Shown here: positions 5,796 through 6,173 of the stretch, one piece after another
How positions within the stretch are numbered: the stretch's first letter is position 1
Layout: every line of letters begins with the position of its first letter
NCBI GenBank assembly: GCA_025996755.1
Contig: BNTR01000145.1
Span: forward strand, 1 to 6,173
Length of the DNA: 6,173 nucleotides
DNA from: Bacteroidia bacterium
GTDB lineage: Bacteria; Bacteroidota; Bacteroidia; Bacteroidales; Azobacteroidaceae
Direction: 5' to 3'
Position numbers and translations under genes: made by a program
Notes under the pieces: model-generated
Databases searched by the model: none
Told to the model about the DNA's origin: nothing
What the model saw: the letters and a program-made list of their open reading frames with translations, nothing else

Positions 5796-6173
5796 CGCGA
5801 CGAGCCATCATAACGGAGGTTTGCTTCCACGAGGTATTTGCCTTGATAATCGTAGTTGAGCCGACCGAAGTATCCGAGCGTTGTCCAGCGGTTGCGCTCG
5901 CCATTGACACTTGGTTTCACCGCTTTACCATCGGAGCCATATCCATCGGTCAACTTGATTTCCGGAAAATTGGGGTCTATAACGCCTACGTTTTCCAATC
6001 CAAATTTCACCTGCGACATCGCTTGTTCCTGCATACCGAGCATTACCTTGAAATTATGGTCTCGATTCAAAGTAAAAGAATATTCGGAGTAAGCGTTAAT
6101 GCCAAGCAAGTCGTCTTTCAGTTCTTCTTCGTGCACATTCGATGACTTACTCCAAGCAACAGGCTGATTGTCA
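5654..6173. repeat. Fold-back inverted repeat: 111-bp identical arms, about 300-bp centre
   Basis: Bases 5654-5764 are the exact reverse complement of 6063-6173: position p pairs with 11827-p, with no mismatch in 111 bp. Similarity then fades over a few bases (mismatches at 5765 and 5771) and is lost after 5772. The right arm runs into the window edge, so the true repeat may be longer. The centre, about 5773-6054, is the downstream receptor sequence in reverse. The joint lies in GAATCG (5759-5764), a word found both at the break point and in the reversed downstream copy. Confidence 0.93.
5735..6173 (-). CDS. Inverted internal fragment of the same SusC-like receptor (partial)
   Basis: The minus strand is open from the window edge at 6173 and encodes receptor residues 513-551 again (DNQPVAWSKSSN, then VHEEELKDDLLG...NRDH). 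It then continues past the point where the plus-strand copy breaks, for about 99 new residues (NFKVMLGMQEQAMSQ ... LVEANLRYDGSSRYRAGNRDVWSRF). The segment GYFGRLNYDYQGKYLVEANLRYDGSSRY is a very typical SusC barrel signature, so this is the real downstream part of the gene. After F650 (5759) the frame enters antisense of the plus-strand copy (KVKEYSE) and stops at 5735. The apparent start at 6136 is a GTG coding for an internal Val in the intact gene, so it is not a true start. This is a displaced gene fragment, not an independent gene. Confidence 0.85.
   Translation of the reverse strand, partial: DNQPVAWSKSSNVHEEELKDDLLGINAYSEYSFTLNRDHNFKVMLGMQEQAMSQVKFGLENVGVIDPNFPEIKLTDGYGSDGKAVKPSVNGERNRWTTLGYFGRLNYDYQGKYLVEANLRYDGSSRYRAGNRDVWSRFKVKEYSE

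Noticed and set aside
5843..6145. Plus-strand open frames of 100 and 78 codons near the right edge
   Set aside because: They are antisense to the inverted SusC fragment, whose minus-strand frame carries clear family signatures.

Overview
The window looks like part of a carbohydrate-uptake locus of a Bacteroidota (Bacteroidales-like) genome. Three things point there: a SusC/RagA-type TonB-dependent receptor, a propeller-sensor/AraC regulator of the hybrid-two-component (HTCS) lineage, and several promoters with the Bacteroidota -7 signature TAnnTTTG in place of an E. coli -10 box. Genes lack Shine-Dalgarno sequences, as is usual in this phylum.

Layout. At 1-179 (minus) is the N-terminal end of a lipoprotein with the start of a DUF1080 / 3-keto-disaccharide hydrolase domain. 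It is transcribed divergently from 256-3072 (plus), a 938-aa inner-membrane regulator. That regulator has a periplasmic sensor of about 14 propeller blades, a Y_Y_Y domain, one membrane helix and a cytoplasmic AraC DNA-binding domain, but no histidine kinase or receiver. At 3137-3598 (plus) is a small, AT-rich IS200-type Y1 (HUH) transposase with its own promoter. The 520 bp from 3599 to 4118 hold no credible gene. They carry a 10/20-bp tandem array, a roughly 110-bp composite palindrome, a 13-bp tandem array, an AT-rich interrupted inverted repeat, and the promoter of the receptor. At 4119 (plus) the SusC-like receptor begins.

The receptor is broken near the right edge. After residue 551 the sequence folds back: positions 5759-6173 are the next part of the same gene in reverse orientation, ending in a 111-bp perfect inverted repeat of 5654-5764. 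The joint lies in a short microhomology (GAATCG). This is either a real inverted duplication or, quite plausibly, a fold-back chimera or assembly artefact at a contig end. Joining the two pieces restores about 650 residues of what should be a receptor of about 1000 aa.

Working together (inference): the regulator would sense a glycan breakdown product in the periplasm and activate the receptor operon, whose SusD partner would lie beyond the window. The DUF1080 lipoprotein could act on the imported or surface-bound sugar. The transposase and repeats look like a later insertion between regulator and receptor that left the receptor promoter intact.
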